A program made the translations under genes and the position numbers. From contig CM069870.1 in NCBI GenBank assembly GCA_036172665.1, positions 57,226,212-57,290,211 of the forward strand: a stretch of DNA of 64,000 bases, read 5' to 3'. The DNA comes from Prosopocoilus inquinatus. Lineage: Eukaryota; Arthropoda; Insecta; Coleoptera; Lucanidae. Positions 34,058 to 46,735 of this stretch are shown in pieces. Under the pieces are notes generated by a model. The model was given only the letters and a program-made list of their open reading frames with translations, was not told where the DNA came from and made no database searches. How positions within the stretch are numbered: position 1 is the stretch's first letter; the number at the start of each line of letters is the position of its first letter.

Positions 34058-34844
34058 TATCAAATTTGAAGAGAAAGCCTGGTTGACAGAACTAAAAGTT
34101 CGAGAAAATCAGACTACTTAACAAAAATCGTGCGAAATTTCAAGGCCACAATAGCACATTACCTTATTCTCTTTCGATCTTAAGTTCCTATCATAATTCA
34201 TTTGTTTTTCGGGTGTTCATACTCTTATGTTTTCTTCCCAAAATTTATTGATTTTTAATTTATTTTGCAATTTTTTATTTATTCTTTGGAAAATAAATAA
34301 ATTTGGATATCTTTCATGAATTGTTACAGATACCGGGAAATAGTGCAAAGGGAGGTGTAAACCATGTTATAGAAGTGTAATTTTCATAACAAAATGAAAT
34401 ATGTATTTGTCCATATATGGTATAAATAAACTACTGTATTATTTTAGTAAATAATGGGGTCGGAGAAGGCGCTAAGACTATACTTTTTCAAAAAGGAGCA
34501 CAAAGTTTGGAAACCACTGAGTTAAGGTATGTTAAGGTTGCGGCTGTGACCAACAGCATTGATGTTTCTCCATCGACATTCTTACAGACTAGAAAAATAA
34601 AAGAACACCTTTCTGGCGAATCTGTACACTTCCTGTTGTTAATTAACAACCGACAAGATTTTCAGGCTGCAACTATAACTGCATTCAGCTGAAAGAACCG
34701 AATTTTTGAGACGTTTGCGGAACTTACTTTACGCTAGAAGATGTTGCGGAGGAACTTGTTCTTGTATTGCTGAGGAAAGTAGGTAAAACTAATGAAAATT
34801 AAATAAATTATCCGTGTTTTAAAACGTACTCTCTTGTGACTATA
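34058..34844. other. Unassigned DNA
   Basis: No supported gene. The 61-codon frame at 34507-34692 has no recognisable feature. Confidence 0.3.
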
Positions 34845-35942
34845 CGGGGTAGTTCATAATAAGTGTCCGATCCATTAGGGCCATATTTATTAAGGTCAGG
34901 CAAGTCATAAATTTCAAGGAAACATTTGAAATATCAACGTCTTTTGTACCCCAAATGGAAACCGTTTGAGTAGCACCGATGACTATTGGAATGCGATGCG
35001 TAATGTGTTTTTAAAATCGGCTTGACTAACTGTTTTTGTTTTAGAAACTGTGTCACTCTGTCAACAAAAAGGAAATGTTGTGTGATGTAACTTATGCTTT
35101 TTGTAATAGATATTCGATGTGAGCTTCTTGCTATGCGCTTATTCACATGACTGATGAATAGGCCGCCATACACAACACGTCATAGCGCTAGCTTATTTGT
35201 GCAAATTTAACTTATTATTTAATTCATTAACACTGCAGTTACTTCTGGATGCACGTTTTGACTCGTGTATTTGAAGCGCAATATTTTTCTTTGCGCGAGC
35301 AAATCTGTGTGCCAAGTATGACACCCAAAACCGTTCAAAAGTTTATGTGAATGTCAGCCTAGTGAATCACGTACGCCGGTCAGAGATTTACATTGTTTTG
35401 ATTTCTTTTGCTTCAGCAAAAACGCAATTTCCTCAATTGGAGTTTTCATAAACTGAATTTTTCATTTGTAATGTTTGATTAAACATAATTCGCTTCACTT
35501 TAATTAGTTTAATTATCTCGCACATGAAGTAATTGCAAATACGTAAAACACTGTGGTAATAAATCCTAAATAGCAGCGGTTAATGGACGAAATTCACTAA
35601 ATTTCTGAGAATTGATACGCAAGTTGACACGAACATGATTCCACTGATAAAATTATTATTGTATCCCTACTTACATCATAAAAAATAAAGTTAATTGTTC
35701 GCATTATGCAGTTTTTTTCTCAGAGAGTCGTAAACAAATCGTTTTACATTCATGGTTAAATGTTTGTATTTTGTGTTTTTTTTTCTTCGAAAGTCTATTG
35801 CTGGTGTGACTATTCCAGTGACCACCAACAAGTTTATCTGAAAAACTACACAAGTTAGATCCCCCATATCTGCAGTTAATTGCTTTGCTTTTTAAGAACT
35901 ATCTGTGGTTAACGGGTGGGACACTTATTCTGAATCAACCTG
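34845..35942. mobile_element. TIR element (1.1 kb), TA-flanked
   Basis: Left end CGGGGTAGTTCATAATAAGT and right end complement CAGGTTGATTCAGAATAAGT, about 36 bp with mismatches, flanked by TA. Very similar ends occur at 63419 and 63455, but the interior is different there. No transposase seen. Confidence 0.65.
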
Positions 35943-35944
35943 TA

Positions 35945-37930
35945 TTGTCACAAATATAAGCGGGCTTAAAATTTCTTTTGAGCTAGAGCGGATTTAAAAA
36001 TATTGTTTTATGCGTTTGCTAAAAAAATATTTTCCATATTTTATACAGGATAAACAATATTATAAATATCTCTATTATTATTTGTGCTTCGGAAATCAAC
36101 GAAATTATTCAAATACCTTTACGCAGAAAAAAAATAATAAACAATAAACAGAAGCGGTGAAATTTCAAAAGTTCTGGGAATAACCTCAAGGCAATTCAAA
36201 TTAGAATGCAATTCATGTTAGCGTTTATTTACAGTTTTTATTTTCTGTAAATTTCTTTCCAAGAGCAGCCAGTTAAGACACTTTCGGTGCCCTATCTAAC
36301 AACCGAAACGTCCTTACTTCTTTTTCCCTCGTGACCAAATATGCCTTTTACCTCTTCCGACACTTGCAGGCGAAGCTTTGCAAAAACCTAAAACGCTTTA
36401 AAATGATAATAATTAATTCTACAGGATTATATCGATCAATATATTTCTGTCTTGCATAATGCTGATGCCAAAAAGTATCCTTCATGCTCGGCGAATATCT
36501 TTACCGCGTGGTCACGTCCAAGATCTGCTCTTGAGATAAGGAAATCGTTTTCCTTGTTCACGAAATTTTTTAGATCAAAAAAACTCCTCGTTCTGTCCGA
36601 GTGCCTTCCACCTTTCGCGGCGAATGTCAATAAGACTTGCAAAAAATTTTGAATTCAAGTGCAGCTAACAGGAACTGTAAATATTGTCTCAGTCATAATA
36701 TTTACGTAATTTGTTGATATTAAAAAATATCCTTCATGCTCGGTATGATACTCTTAAAATGTACTTACGTGATTTTAGGATTACGGAAACAGACTGATTT
36801 TTTTTTTACTTGAATTACCAAATTTATCACTGGCAGGTGATTTATTACTGCGTTACGTAATTTCATTGATAATGAATATGCGTGTGAATTAAATTTTTAG
36901 TCAGTCATTTATTTAATTAAAAAAAACCATATTTTGTTTTAGATGACATTTCGAGGACATACTTCCTTGACTTTTACTTGATAACAATTGTAATTTACAA
37001 CACATTTATGAAGAGTTTTGCGTCTTAAAATGAATAGGCTACTACTTACTTAATGGAAGTACTTTGTTAATATTTTATGAGACTTGAATAAAGCATTTTT
37101 TTTACATTTACATAGAACTTGTTAAAAGTATTATTTTTAACCCTTATGATAATGAGCAAGAATTCCTGTAATAAAAAATTGGAAATTCATGTCACAACGT
37201 TACTAATTTTACCAATAAAAATGTTGGTTGGTGCCCCAATAGAATATTTTAATCATCAGAGTTATCAGTAATGACGATAACACGAGTGACTCTTCCAGCT
37301 ATAAATTTGTTAATTTAAACCGTTTATGTCTCCGTCGTACTTATTTGTGCAGCTACAAAACGCTGCGGAATGTTCAATTAACTTATTATGCATTTTTTAA
37401 GGCGACGTTACTTTATTTGCAAGTGTCAAGATCGACTTGATTTTGTAATTGGAAGAGTGAAGAATGCAATGACGTAATAAAGAACATTCACCTGATTGTA
37501 GCGTCTGCAGAAAAATAGTATAAAGACCATTTTTTTATTTCGAGAGATATTTTGAGTTTCTGCATCTAAAAGCTGACCAAAATGTCCAAAAATTTTGTTA
37601 CAAAAATAGTCAATGGCGTACTTTTTTATACTGTTAAGAAAGCTTTAGTTTTTTAACTTTTATATTTATATATTTATTTTTTCCACAGTTTAATTAGTTT
37701 TTAATTAAAGATTATTGATGTCTTTAGTTTTATGGTAATTCTTTACCGATTCTTTTGTCGAAGAATTAACGGATTTGACCACCTGTAGAGTTTTATATTG
37801 TTTTAAAGCCCCGTTTTTATATTTTCATTTACCCAAAAAAGCGTTTATTAATTAAATAAATACTAACGCAGCTTTTACTATCATGAAATAATCGACGTTT
37901 CGCTAACTGTTGACAATTTCACAAGCAAAA
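35945..37930. other. Unassigned DNA
   Basis: AT-rich. A GC-richer block at 36436-36650 is open on both strands for 66-68 codons without known motifs. CCTTCATGCTCGG occurs at 36479 and again near 36730, a short local duplication. Confidence 0.3.
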
Positions 37931-37939
37931 TAAACTTAC

Positions 37940-37996
37940 CGAGTAATTATTAATGTCATATACAAATCCCGTCACATTAAGTAGGCACAACCGAGT
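37940..37996 (-). other. Weak candidate exon, 57 nt
   Basis: The minus strand has AG|ACTCGGTT...TACTCG|GTAAGT with an open 19-codon frame. The donor is good but the acceptor lacks a pyrimidine tract. It would follow the 38397-38576 candidate in phase 0. Confidence 0.2.
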
Positions 37997-38396
37997 CTTA
38001 CAATAAGTACATACATGTAACCTGATACGTAATTACTTTGTGTATAAACATATTAGATAATTGGTTACAAGCAAAACAAATAATCAAGATATTGATACAT
38101 ATTTGTGGGATACAAATAATCTTAGTGAAGAGTTCTCCTAGAAATGGATTTCGTTGTCGTTTCCCTTCGTGATACCGTTTAATAATGTTTCCTTTGACGT
38201 AAATTATAAATTTCCATTTTGTTGAATACAATTTTCTAGAAAGAATTTTCAATCTGCTATTAAACAATTAAAAATATGAATAACAAATAAATTTGTTTTT
38301 GGGAAACTGAAAAAGTATGAGTAAAATAAAAAGAATGCTATCTAAAACGATAACAGCATTATGACATAAAAACTGTGGAAATAAAAGAGAAACTAC

Positions 38397-38576
38397 CTTA
38401 ACGGAAACAAGAATACGATGAGAAATATTACGATAGCTTCGCAACGCATGTAACATCCCACACGTTAGCATACAAGCGACTACTGAATATCCATCGCATA
38501 ACACGGATCTCCCCACTTCATTGTATTTGCCGATGTATGCCGATTTAAATTCTGCGCCGACTTGGAGTGATTTTAT
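38397..38576 (-). other. Candidate coding exon, 180 nt, phase 0/0
   Basis: Acceptor TGTTTTAATACAG and donor GTTAAG|GTAGTT enclose exactly 60 open codons on the minus strand. They begin IKSLQVGAEFKSAYIGKYNE. The first third looks coding; the rest (VACMLTCGMLHALRS) is less convincing, so the true donor may lie earlier. No family can be assigned. The CHK kinase gene lies about 2 kb upstream on the same strand. Confidence 0.35.
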
Positions 38577-38599
38577 CTGTATTAAAACATCAAAACTTT

Positions 38600-40556
38600 A
38601 ACAAGGGGAGTAAGGGGTAAAAGTAAACGATAATTTGATCTTTCATTTGAATGGCGACATTTTTACTTAAAACTTAAGTACCTCAGGAACCATTTAAGTA
38701 AGCTGATGCTAAATTTCATGAAACAATGTTTATAGTTAAAAAATTTATGTGAAAATTATAGCTTTTCTTACTGACGTGCACTGCATGCACTCTAACTCAT
38801 TTTATCACGAGGTTGGAAGAAGATGCAGATACTCGAAGTGGGCACTGAGTTCATAAATGCACGTCACTAGAAAACGCTATTATTGGGCAATTTTCAGATG
38901 GTTTGAGTTATTTATGTTAATCTAATATGCATTTTCTAATTTCTTGCAATTTTGGATGTACATATTTGGTGGTAAGAAGAATTATTTTCACAATAAATTA
39001 ATCACAGAAACATTATTAAATTATTTTAAGTAACAGGTCGTTTGCAGTTCTAAATTTTTATTCAAATTAATGCTTATTTTTTTACATTCCTAAGAAAATC
39101 GTTAAAATTGAAATAAAAAGTAAATTGTCAAGCACAGAAATTTAAGGCCTAATAATAATAATTTGTATTTAAATTGCCCATTATAGCAAAAATATATTTT
39201 GTAGAATGAATTGTGAAAAGGGCTGTAATTATAACGACAAATTATTTTCGCACGAACACTTAATATGGAATTAAAAGATAACAATTCCCTTTACGTCTGA
39301 CAGTTACTTCAGGATAAGTAATTATTTATTATTTTAGGTTGAATAATTACTTATCCTGTCTGAGAACCTGGCCTTAAGGGTACCAGATAATTAATTAAAA
39401 ATTGGAAAGAGAATAAATAATTATTGTAATAATTGTTTAAAGATAAATAATTAATTATCTTGAAGAAGCTATCAAACGTACAGTGATCAAATGTCAATAT
39501 TTAAATGAGTTTTAAGAATTGCCGGTGTACAAATAACTATGTACTATGTCGATCAACTTAAATGATACTCCTGTATGCGAACCACACCCTTAAGAACCTT
39601 CAGCCTAAGGGCTACGAAACTCTCAAATGGTGTTATTTGTGGTAAGCGTGGTTGTACATACGTCGAACAAGAAAAAATACTTGTGTACAATGATACAAAT
39701 AATAAAATGTATTTCATGTCACTCTTTCCAAGTAATACTTAGTATTCATTAATCGTATCATTAATGTTTATGTATTAGTCAAGTCATGTGGAAGCACGTC
39801 ACTTCAAGTTCAAGGGATCAAATAAACATTCACTTCATTATCATAATTAATAACAAACCATTACTGTTTAGATGAGGCAGGTGGCTTTTTTCGCCCTGAA
39901 ATTATCTTCAGCCCGCTTATTTATAAGAGCATAAAATAACACTAATTTTTGTGTGAAACCGCAGGTTTATTATTAGAAAATACAAAGAGGAAAATTACCT
40001 ACACTTTATACCTCGCGGTTCTAGAGGTTTGGGTACTTAAATATTAATGAGAATATTGTTATCATGTACGCCCTTTTCGCATTTTTTCTTTGCAACAAGC
40101 AATTTCAAGGAAATTCCGCTGCTTTAGAAATTATTCAGTGTTTTATCAAAATATGGAGCGGGGCTAACCAGTAATTTAATTTTCAGCTCTAAAATATGGG
40201 AGAGTAACGGTAAGAATGCGCCCTCCGCTCGCATGATTAACTCTCTAGAAAGAAAAAAAATAAACAGATACCTGACTAAAGTACAGGTAGAACCTGTTTT
40301 GTTAAACCACGTGTTTGGACTTCACATCGGTAACGTAATATGTAGACTAGATCGTAAATACACTGATAATGCTTTATCTAATCATATCTATCAAGCTATG
40401 CAATAATAAAAATATTATTTATCGCTGCAGTATCAAAAGTTTAAATTTAAATCATAATGGGTGACTGACGAGTGAAAGTAAATAAATTAATGTTGGGTAA
40501 TGTAATATCGTTTGAGTTTAGATTAAAAAACCAGGCGAATGGATATAACAATAAAT
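38600..40556. other. Unassigned DNA with a strong hairpin
   Basis: No supported gene. It includes the 17-bp palindrome listed separately and AT-rich TAATTAATTA runs. Confidence 0.35.
39310..39358. repeat. Perfect 17-bp inverted repeat, 15-nt loop
   Basis: CAGGATAAGTAATTATT and its exact complement form a hairpin. It may be the remains of a tiny foldback element. Confidence 0.7.
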
Positions 40557-40562
40557 TTTATT
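40557..40562 (-). terminator. Poly(A) signal of the CHK kinase gene
   Basis: AATAAA on the minus strand about 37 nt beyond the stop codon, a compact 3' end. Confidence 0.6.
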
Positions 40563-40598
40563 TAAAAAAATAATTTGACATACTAAATTTACTAATCA

Positions 40599-41831
40599 TT
40601 AAATCCAACCTTTCTGTGCAAAATCTAGTGAAATCTCGCATAACTTGATGTTGAAAACGGGGTGCAGATTTTTCACGTTTATGACGAAATCGCTTTCGGA
40701 AACCTCGTGCAAGTCCTTGGCTTTCTCGGTTAAGGTATACATGGGCTTCATCATGATGAGCAAATGGAAGAACTCACATTCTCTGGCTATCAGGTCAAGC
40801 TCCTTCAAAAACGACTCGTACGTAAATTCTTCCACATCGCACTTTAACTCTTTTAGAGTGTCTATGAAAGTGTCGTAATACAAAGCGATGAGACTGTCAT
40901 AATTGGCCTTCAAAATCGGAAGTTGCACGCTCGAATACAAAAAGAAGAGTACGTCCCTGGCCGGCGAGCTGTACTCAACCAACTGGAAGTCAATCATTAC
41001 ATTCCTGATCGGTTTGCCATTCTCAAATTTGGTCATGGCATTGTTGCCCCAATAATCGTTGTGGATAATCGTCCCCCAAGGTTCAGTTGGTACCTGTGTG
41101 TTTTTATAATAATCCGAGCCACGTTTGAAACCTTCTTCGATCCTTAGAAGCAACGAATGGCAGTTCTTATTTGTTTTGGCTGCACCCAAAATGGCATTGA
41201 CTGCACTTTCCGAAACCTCATCGTTTAGTTTGAATGAAAAATCTTTGTTCAAGTATGGCCCAAATTTTTTCCAAAATAGTTCCATGTGGGTTAGTTTATA
41301 TGCAACGGGCACGGCGTGAAATACTGCCAAATCTTTGAGCAGGAAACGGGCAGTTACTAAATCATACCCGACGAATCTATCATAAATACTGTACCCTGAT
41401 AATTTGAGATTTTCCAAAAGGAGCACTGCATTTTCATCAACGAGGTCAGAGTTTGGATCTAAACAGGTACGGGATCCGAAATATCTGGGAAAGAAATCCA
41501 TCACTTTCTTCATGCCTTGAGCTTTTTGGAATTGCTGGAGTGTCGGGATAATTATTTGATAAGTGCCGACTTCAGTTTTGTAGGTAGCGGGTACGTTGAA
41601 GAGGCCCCACAACCATCCTTTCGGAGGGCACAGCTTTGCCACGCACTGAAATACTTCTTCCTTGTTGTCATTGCAGTCCTTTACCGCTACTTCGACGGCC
41701 AATAAGATACTACCGTAATTTTCACCGCTCGACAGCAAACTTTTAGTTTTGTACGACACGAGTTCCTTACCGGGGCTCAACGTGGGCCTTATAAGGTCCT
41801 CTAGGTTTTTTACTTCAGGGACTATAGACAT
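40599..41831 (-). CDS. Ecdysteroid-kinase-like (CHK/EcKL) protein, 410 aa, intronless
   Basis: Small-molecule kinase of the CHK (DUF1679-type) group in the protein-kinase-like superfamily. Family members phosphorylate ecdysteroids or detoxify other small molecules, probably in the cytosol; the substrate here is unknown. Visible features are the nucleotide-binding SSGENYGS (34-41), the ATP-anchoring Lys in FQCVAKL (61-67), LAVFHAVP (168-175), the catalytic Brenner motif HNDYWGNN (257-264) and the metal-binding DFQLVEY (281-287). The length is normal and all key residues are present, so it looks functional. The ATG at 41831 gives the usual N-terminus and the stop is at 40599-40601. No intron is needed. 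It stands alone here, though such genes often occur in clusters. Confidence 0.92.
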   Translation of the reverse strand: MSIVPEVKNLEDLIRPTLSPGKELVSYKTKSLLSSGENYGSILLAVEVAVKDCNDNKEEVFQCVAKLCPPKGWLWGLFNVPATYKTEVGTYQIIIPTLQQFQKAQGMKKVMDFFPRYFGSRTCLDPNSDLVDENAVLLLENLKLSGYSIYDRFVGYDLVTARFLLKDLAVFHAVPVAYKLTHMELFWKKFGPYLNKDFSFKLNDEVSESAVNAILGAAKTNKNCHSLLLRIEEGFKRGSDYYKNTQVPTEPWGTIIHNDYWGNNAMTKFENGKPIRNVMIDFQLVEYSSPARDVLFFLYSSVQLPILKANYDSLIALYYDTFIDTLKELKCDVEEFTYESFLKELDLIARECEFFHLLIMMKPMYTLTEKAKDLHEVSESDFVINVKNLHPVFNIKLCEISLDFAQKGWI

Positions 41832-41871
41832 CGCGTGCGCTGCTCGTATGAACGGCTCAAAGTAAAAATTC

Positions 41872-41911
41872 GAACTGCCTTACTCCGATACTGTGCACAT
41901 ATATCTATATA
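41872..41911 (-). promoter_or_regulatory. Candidate TATA/Inr core promoter of the CHK kinase gene
   Basis: On the minus strand TATATAGATATATG (41911-41898) lies 22-35 nt before GGCAGTTCG, an initiator-like CAGT with A at 41876. That would give a 5' UTR of about 45 nt. Confidence 0.4.
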
Positions 41912-41929
41912 TCTGATGTATAAAGTTCA

Positions 41930-42530
41930 ACTAAGAACATGTCCTCGCCTGCCATTGGCCGGGGCGTTCAGACGATGAATTACATAGTCAATGAATTGTA
42001 GTATTTAGCGTGAAAAGTCATTGGTACTTGACATCGAACCGAATATAAACAAACTTTTTTGCCGATTTCGGTTACTTATGTAACGCAGCGGATCGTGTCT
42101 ATTGTTCAGAACTTTCTAATCTGCCGCGAACATTTTTGTTATTGTTTTCTTATGCATCAGAAAAACGAATGCACGCTTCAATTAAACTTCAATTATAATG
42201 AATGAATATAAGAAATACGACAATTAAAGCATGCTACATTGTCATTAAATAAATTATTTAAACCGATTGCGAACTGAAAATTGCGTAAGTACATTTTTTA
42301 TTGAATTTTAATTACGTTGATTTTCTTGCAATTTACTGTTAATTAATGAACTTTATTTTTCTAATACTTGCAATATCGAATGATTTATTTGAGTAATTAA
42401 TTTACCTTTACTTATTCAGAACAATAAAGCTCTCTTCAAGCTCTTCACAGCATAGATGTTAAGCATTGATGTTAATTTTAGCTAATTTTGTTAATTTCAA
42501 GATCAAGAGTTTTTTTTTAATGTAAGATTT
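41930..42530. other. Unassigned DNA upstream of the CHK gene
   Basis: No gene seen. It probably contains distal regulatory sequence. Confidence 0.3.
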
Positions 42531-42540
42531 TCAACAAATA

Positions 42541-42746
42541 AAATAGCGACATCTTACTATCGCTTTTTGACCTAACATTGCAGTAGGATAGACAAATTGA
42601 AGCGGGATTTGCTCCTAATGGTCCCCCATGCAAAGCGGCCATGCTTGCTGTCAAAGCATAATGAAAGATTTTAGAAAAATTTTGTGCAAATCGTTTTTGA
42701 TTGCAGTGAGAACCTCGAGCAGCTGTCCAGGGGCTGCTCGAGGTTC
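42541..42746 (+). repeat. Second copy of the hammerhead-flank element, core lost
   Basis: 42541-42712 is nearly the reverse complement of 21425-21600. Where copy 1 has the hammerhead fold, this copy has only a 14-bp perfect hairpin, GAACCTCGAGCAGC (42710-42723) and its complement (42733-42746), loop TGTCCAGGG. That equals outer stem I with the catalytic core deleted. Confidence 0.75.
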
Positions 42747-42764
42747 ACTTAAAAAGTTTTTTTT

Positions 42765-42885
42765 TTATATTGAACCGGACAGAAATATGATTAATTATTA
42801 GCTATTAATCGATAGCGAAACATTGAGTGTGTTTCCATGCATATTTATGTCCGGTTCAAGATTAAGAAAAAAATTTTTTTCTTGC
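42765..42885. repeat. Palindromic relative of the 23.7-kb foldback family
   Basis: ATTGAACCGGACAGAAATATG and CATATTTATGTCCGGTTCAA are inverted around ATCGATAGCGAAACATTGAG, a word also near 28640. Confidence 0.55.
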
Positions 42886-43336
42886 AATTTCTATCGTACT
42901 AGAATCAACTTGATTTGCAAAATTTTCAGCTTAAATTATTTCTTGTTATTGTATTAAAGCAACCCTTATATTATACTATTAAGTACAAGGTACACAGGAT
43001 TAAAAATTACAAAAATAAAATTGAAAATGACAATAAATAAAATTAAATTTTCGACGAACTAAGTTTGTTTATTTTAATACGTTTTATTTTAACTTTTTAA
43101 AGTTTAAAAACTATTCTCTCACATATTTCATCGTATAAGATTTGATATCAATTTAAAATTTAAAAATTCAAATAAACTCAAACTTAGCGATCCTGATTCA
43201 GAAGTCATTAAATTACTTTTTGTTTATGTTGTTGTTTTTCATGCGTATGAGAAAGCGTTTATATTTTTTCCTGCATTTTTCGGTCTGAACACTCTTATAA
43301 GTCTTTTTTTATTACACACTCTCTCAATTTAAAATA

Positions 43337-43523
43337 CAATAAAACTCGAATATAATAAGAACCTAAGGGACAAAGACCATTCTAATATTCGATATATGCA
43401 AATGCCCGATATCATGAGAAAATAGTATGTATAAGCATCATGTCCAGAAACAGGCCTATTCAATTTACTCGCTATATCCGAGTTCTCGTCATAATCACTA
43501 TTCGTTATAAACAAGTTTCACTG
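43337..43523. mobile_element. pogo/Tigger-type MITE (187 bp)
   Basis: TA-flanked. The right end complement CAGTGAAACTTGTTTATAAC and the left end CAATAAAACTCGAATATAAT are imperfect inverted repeats in the style of pogo/Tigger ends. No coding content. Confidence 0.45.
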
Positions 43524-43525
43524 TA

Positions 43526-46329
43526 TTACACCATTAGCTCCTTAAATTTGACACAATTCTAATCATTCTTTTTGTATTTTGTAATTGTCAACATTCAACA
43601 TCTGCAATCGCTTTTTCTCGTTAGATATTTTGAAAAATATGATGGGAACTAAGGTATCAGGCCTTCAGATACAAGCGCGTTTGCATTTGGCGATGAATGC
43701 ATATGTCGATTCACTATCAGTACCACTGATAATCAGCTGATTTTGCTTACTGTTAAGTTTGAAGGTTAAAGTAATTTAGTTTTAGGGCTAAATGTATCTT
43801 TTGTGTAAGTTATCAGTCTATTTACTAAAAATTGTTAATTGTTAGCAGAGTTTGCCATTATCTGCTTAACCTAAAATAGTTTTTTCTTTAGTAAAAACGT
43901 TTTTATTTTTTTTTATTTTTTGTGTAAATTATCATTTTATTTACTACCAATTCTTATTTGTTGGTGAACGTTGAAGTATCAGCTTAACATATAATGGGCT
44001 TCTATTCAGAAAAAGAGTTACTATATTGAAAATTGAAAGCTACATTCATTACGGAATAAAGGTTAATGAGTTTGAAACTGTTCTGTAGATAACTGCGTTG
44101 AAAATTTCCCTAATGAATATGCAAATGATATGGTACATTTCTGTTCTGTCGTTTAACGCGATAAATAAATGGTAATGGTAAAATTTTACGTTACTACTGT
44201 TTAACAGCAGTTAACTTCAAGTTACTTTGATATAAATTTTTGTTCTTACGTAATTAATTAATAAGAAAAAACATGCCACGTTTGTTTCTACCTCAAGTTA
44301 TGACCGACTTCAATCGTTGAGGTTCTTGAACGCTCTTTACAATAATAGGATGTCGATGGATAGAACTGTATATCTTACCTCACTTCTATTAAGAAATTGA
44401 AAGCTCCTGATAAAAAAATCTATGGACAGTTAGAGTTTCACAGATCCTGCTTGGCAGGAAATGAGTCAGATAGATTCAAAAAGGTCATTTTTCAAAAAAA
44501 AAAACTTTAAAATTTTAAATTCCGTTAAACCACAAAACTGGCAAAAAATAATCAACGACGGTTCAAACTCAAACGGGTCGTTAAGGTTTACGCAACATTC
44601 GATTTTCTAATATTTATTTATGTCATGACGATGCATAACCTTCGAATTTAAATTATTTGTCTATTGCGTAAGTACTCGTTGAAGCACTACCGAAAAAAAA
44701 AATAATTGGGGACAACTTCTGCTTCAACCATCGTTAATATTCATAAATTATTCTGACGAAAATATTAAAAAAATTGATTTATCTCAAAATTTTAGAAAAA
44801 GTAGCTAGGTAAGTGAAGGTAAAGGTTATATTTGTTGTACTTGCTAATACTGATAAAAGAAAATTGGAAATTAGTATTTATTCCACCTATTTTTGGGTCA
44901 TTTTACTTTTTCAGCAATATAATTAAAAAGGAATAAAAGCAGTAGGAGAATAACAATAACGGTGTATGACCTAATTTAGGTAACGTCCAACCCTCAGCTG
45001 GAAATGTACACGGGCGGAAAGCCGGAAAGGTTATTTAATTAGTTAACAGTCGCTGACTTCTCAGCGTTCGCAAAAAGTATGCTAATGCGCGAAATTAAAA
45101 AAAAAAATCAGTGAAATTAATGGTGACTTGCTAATTTCACTAACAACTCGCGAGATGTATCTAAAAATGGCAGAAAATAAATTTGAGGCTGCTTTTTTTT
45201 AATTTTTAACGAGAGAGAAATTTATCCCGAGCCATTCTGTTTAATAATGAATGTATGGTAAAATGTTAATTATAGAACGCGATGATGTGAAAAAAAAATT
45301 CAAATAGATTTTTCGTTTCAATAAAACATTCCAAAATTGCTGACTTCACACTCCAGACAAAAAATTCGCCAACAAAAATCTTCTTTTTATGTTGCTAAAG
45401 TATTTCGAAATTTATATATTTTTTAGAAACTCGCTGTGTAGGTTGTCTCAACAGTTACTTTCACGGGGGGGGGGTAATAAGGATCAAAAAACTACACATT
45501 TAAATGGGAACGAGGAAACCTGCTTTGCAATATCAGTTTTATCAATGTTGGTTATTCAGACATTTTAGACGACCATAAATAATTTCTATTCGACGTTAAT
45601 CTATTCGGCCAATATTTTTGCATTAAAAATTTCAAATTTTAATATTAATAATTAAATTAATGATGCACCTGTTATTCTGTGAATGTGTAATTCGTAATAA
45701 AGTATGCCAACGTAAGTTAACATGAGACATATTTTTTAAGTAAAACCTTGTGGCCACAGTTAAAAAAAAACATTTCATGTGAAAAATATATTTTAAATGA
45801 AGCGAGTGAACAGCACGTTAGAATAAAAGCAAAGCATAATCAGCATAGCACTCTCAAACAGTATCTCACGACTTTGATGATTTAATCTGCAGTCTTAACA
45901 TGCATCGCAGAAAAGAAACCATAAAAAATAATTGTTAGTTTTCTTTTTCTCTGTACTTTGCTTTAGTCACAAACTCTTGTTTTGAGACACCTTGTATGAC
46001 CAAGACAAAGTCTGCAATAGAGTGGAGCCAGATTTTGTTAGAATCTTTCTCTTACGGAATTTTTATCTTGAACTTTACACTGTTCTTTCCTTAAATCAAT
46101 TTCAAAGTTCTAGGTTTTGAATGATATTCTATAATCCAAATTGCTACAGTTTTTCCAAAGCAGGCGCTTTCCTTTGCAAAGACTGGCCAACAAGTAAGTG
46201 ATCTTACTTTTATTTTTTTTTTATCTTTTATTGGACGAGTTCATTCGTCTGCTCAAGCGCAATTCCTGAATTTGTCGTACTTTCAGTACGATCCTCGTAG
46301 CTAGTTTTGTGATCAAGATACTAAGCAAA
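43526..46329. other. Unassigned DNA
   Basis: No supported gene. A G9 run sits at 45465-45474. Ends resembling an old TIR element (GTAGGTTGTCTCAACAG near 45437 and TTTGAGACACCTTGTA near 45980) are too weak to call. Confidence 0.3.
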
Positions 46330-46735
46330 ACACCAGAATGTTCAAAATGACAAAAGTCGATTTTCTTAATAAATAGCATGTCGTAATAAAGTACTTTTAC
46401 TTTTGTAATGCATGTCTTATACTTAGCTGCAACATTTCTTGAGATCCTTAGATTTATTTGAATTATTTATTTTGAAAGGAGTAATTTTTTAAGGTGGCTA
46501 TGGAAAGCATATTGTCAATAGTAATTAGTTTGCCTGTTTTTCACGTCCACCTTAAACAATCTTTCGTTTTAAAAAACATAACGCATATGGATCTAAGTCT
46601 CTCCAAAAATATTCCAGATAGATATAGACATGCATCACAAAAATGAAAGCACTTTATTAAATGGTTAATTTAGGATATAAAAAAATAGGGCATGCCATTT
46701 AAGAAAATTGACTTTTGTCATTTTGAATTTTCTAA
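46330..46735. mobile_element. Foldback MITE
   Basis: GTTCAAAATGACAAAAGTCG and the following ~110 bp recur inverted at about 46600-46735 (CGACTTTTGTCATTTTGAA-like) around a 150-bp centre. The outer ends are unclear. Confidence 0.55.

Noticed and set aside
38517..38576. Similarity of VGAEFKSAYIG to the N-terminal domain of ARID4-type proteins
   Set aside because: Only a few spaced residues agree and the following sequence does not fit.
39310..39358. 17-bp hairpin as a microRNA precursor
   Set aside because: The arm is too short and the sequence too AT-rich for a convincing pre-miRNA.
40645..41705. Plus-strand ORFs opposite the CHK kinase
   Set aside because: Shadow frames of the real minus-strand gene.
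45437..45999. Possible TIR element with GTCTCAA ends
   Set aside because: Ends agree over too few bases and no target duplication is visible.
46160..46195. 33-nt micro-exon QALSFAKTGQQ before GTAAGT
   Set aside because: The acceptor is poor and such a short frame is easily open by chance.
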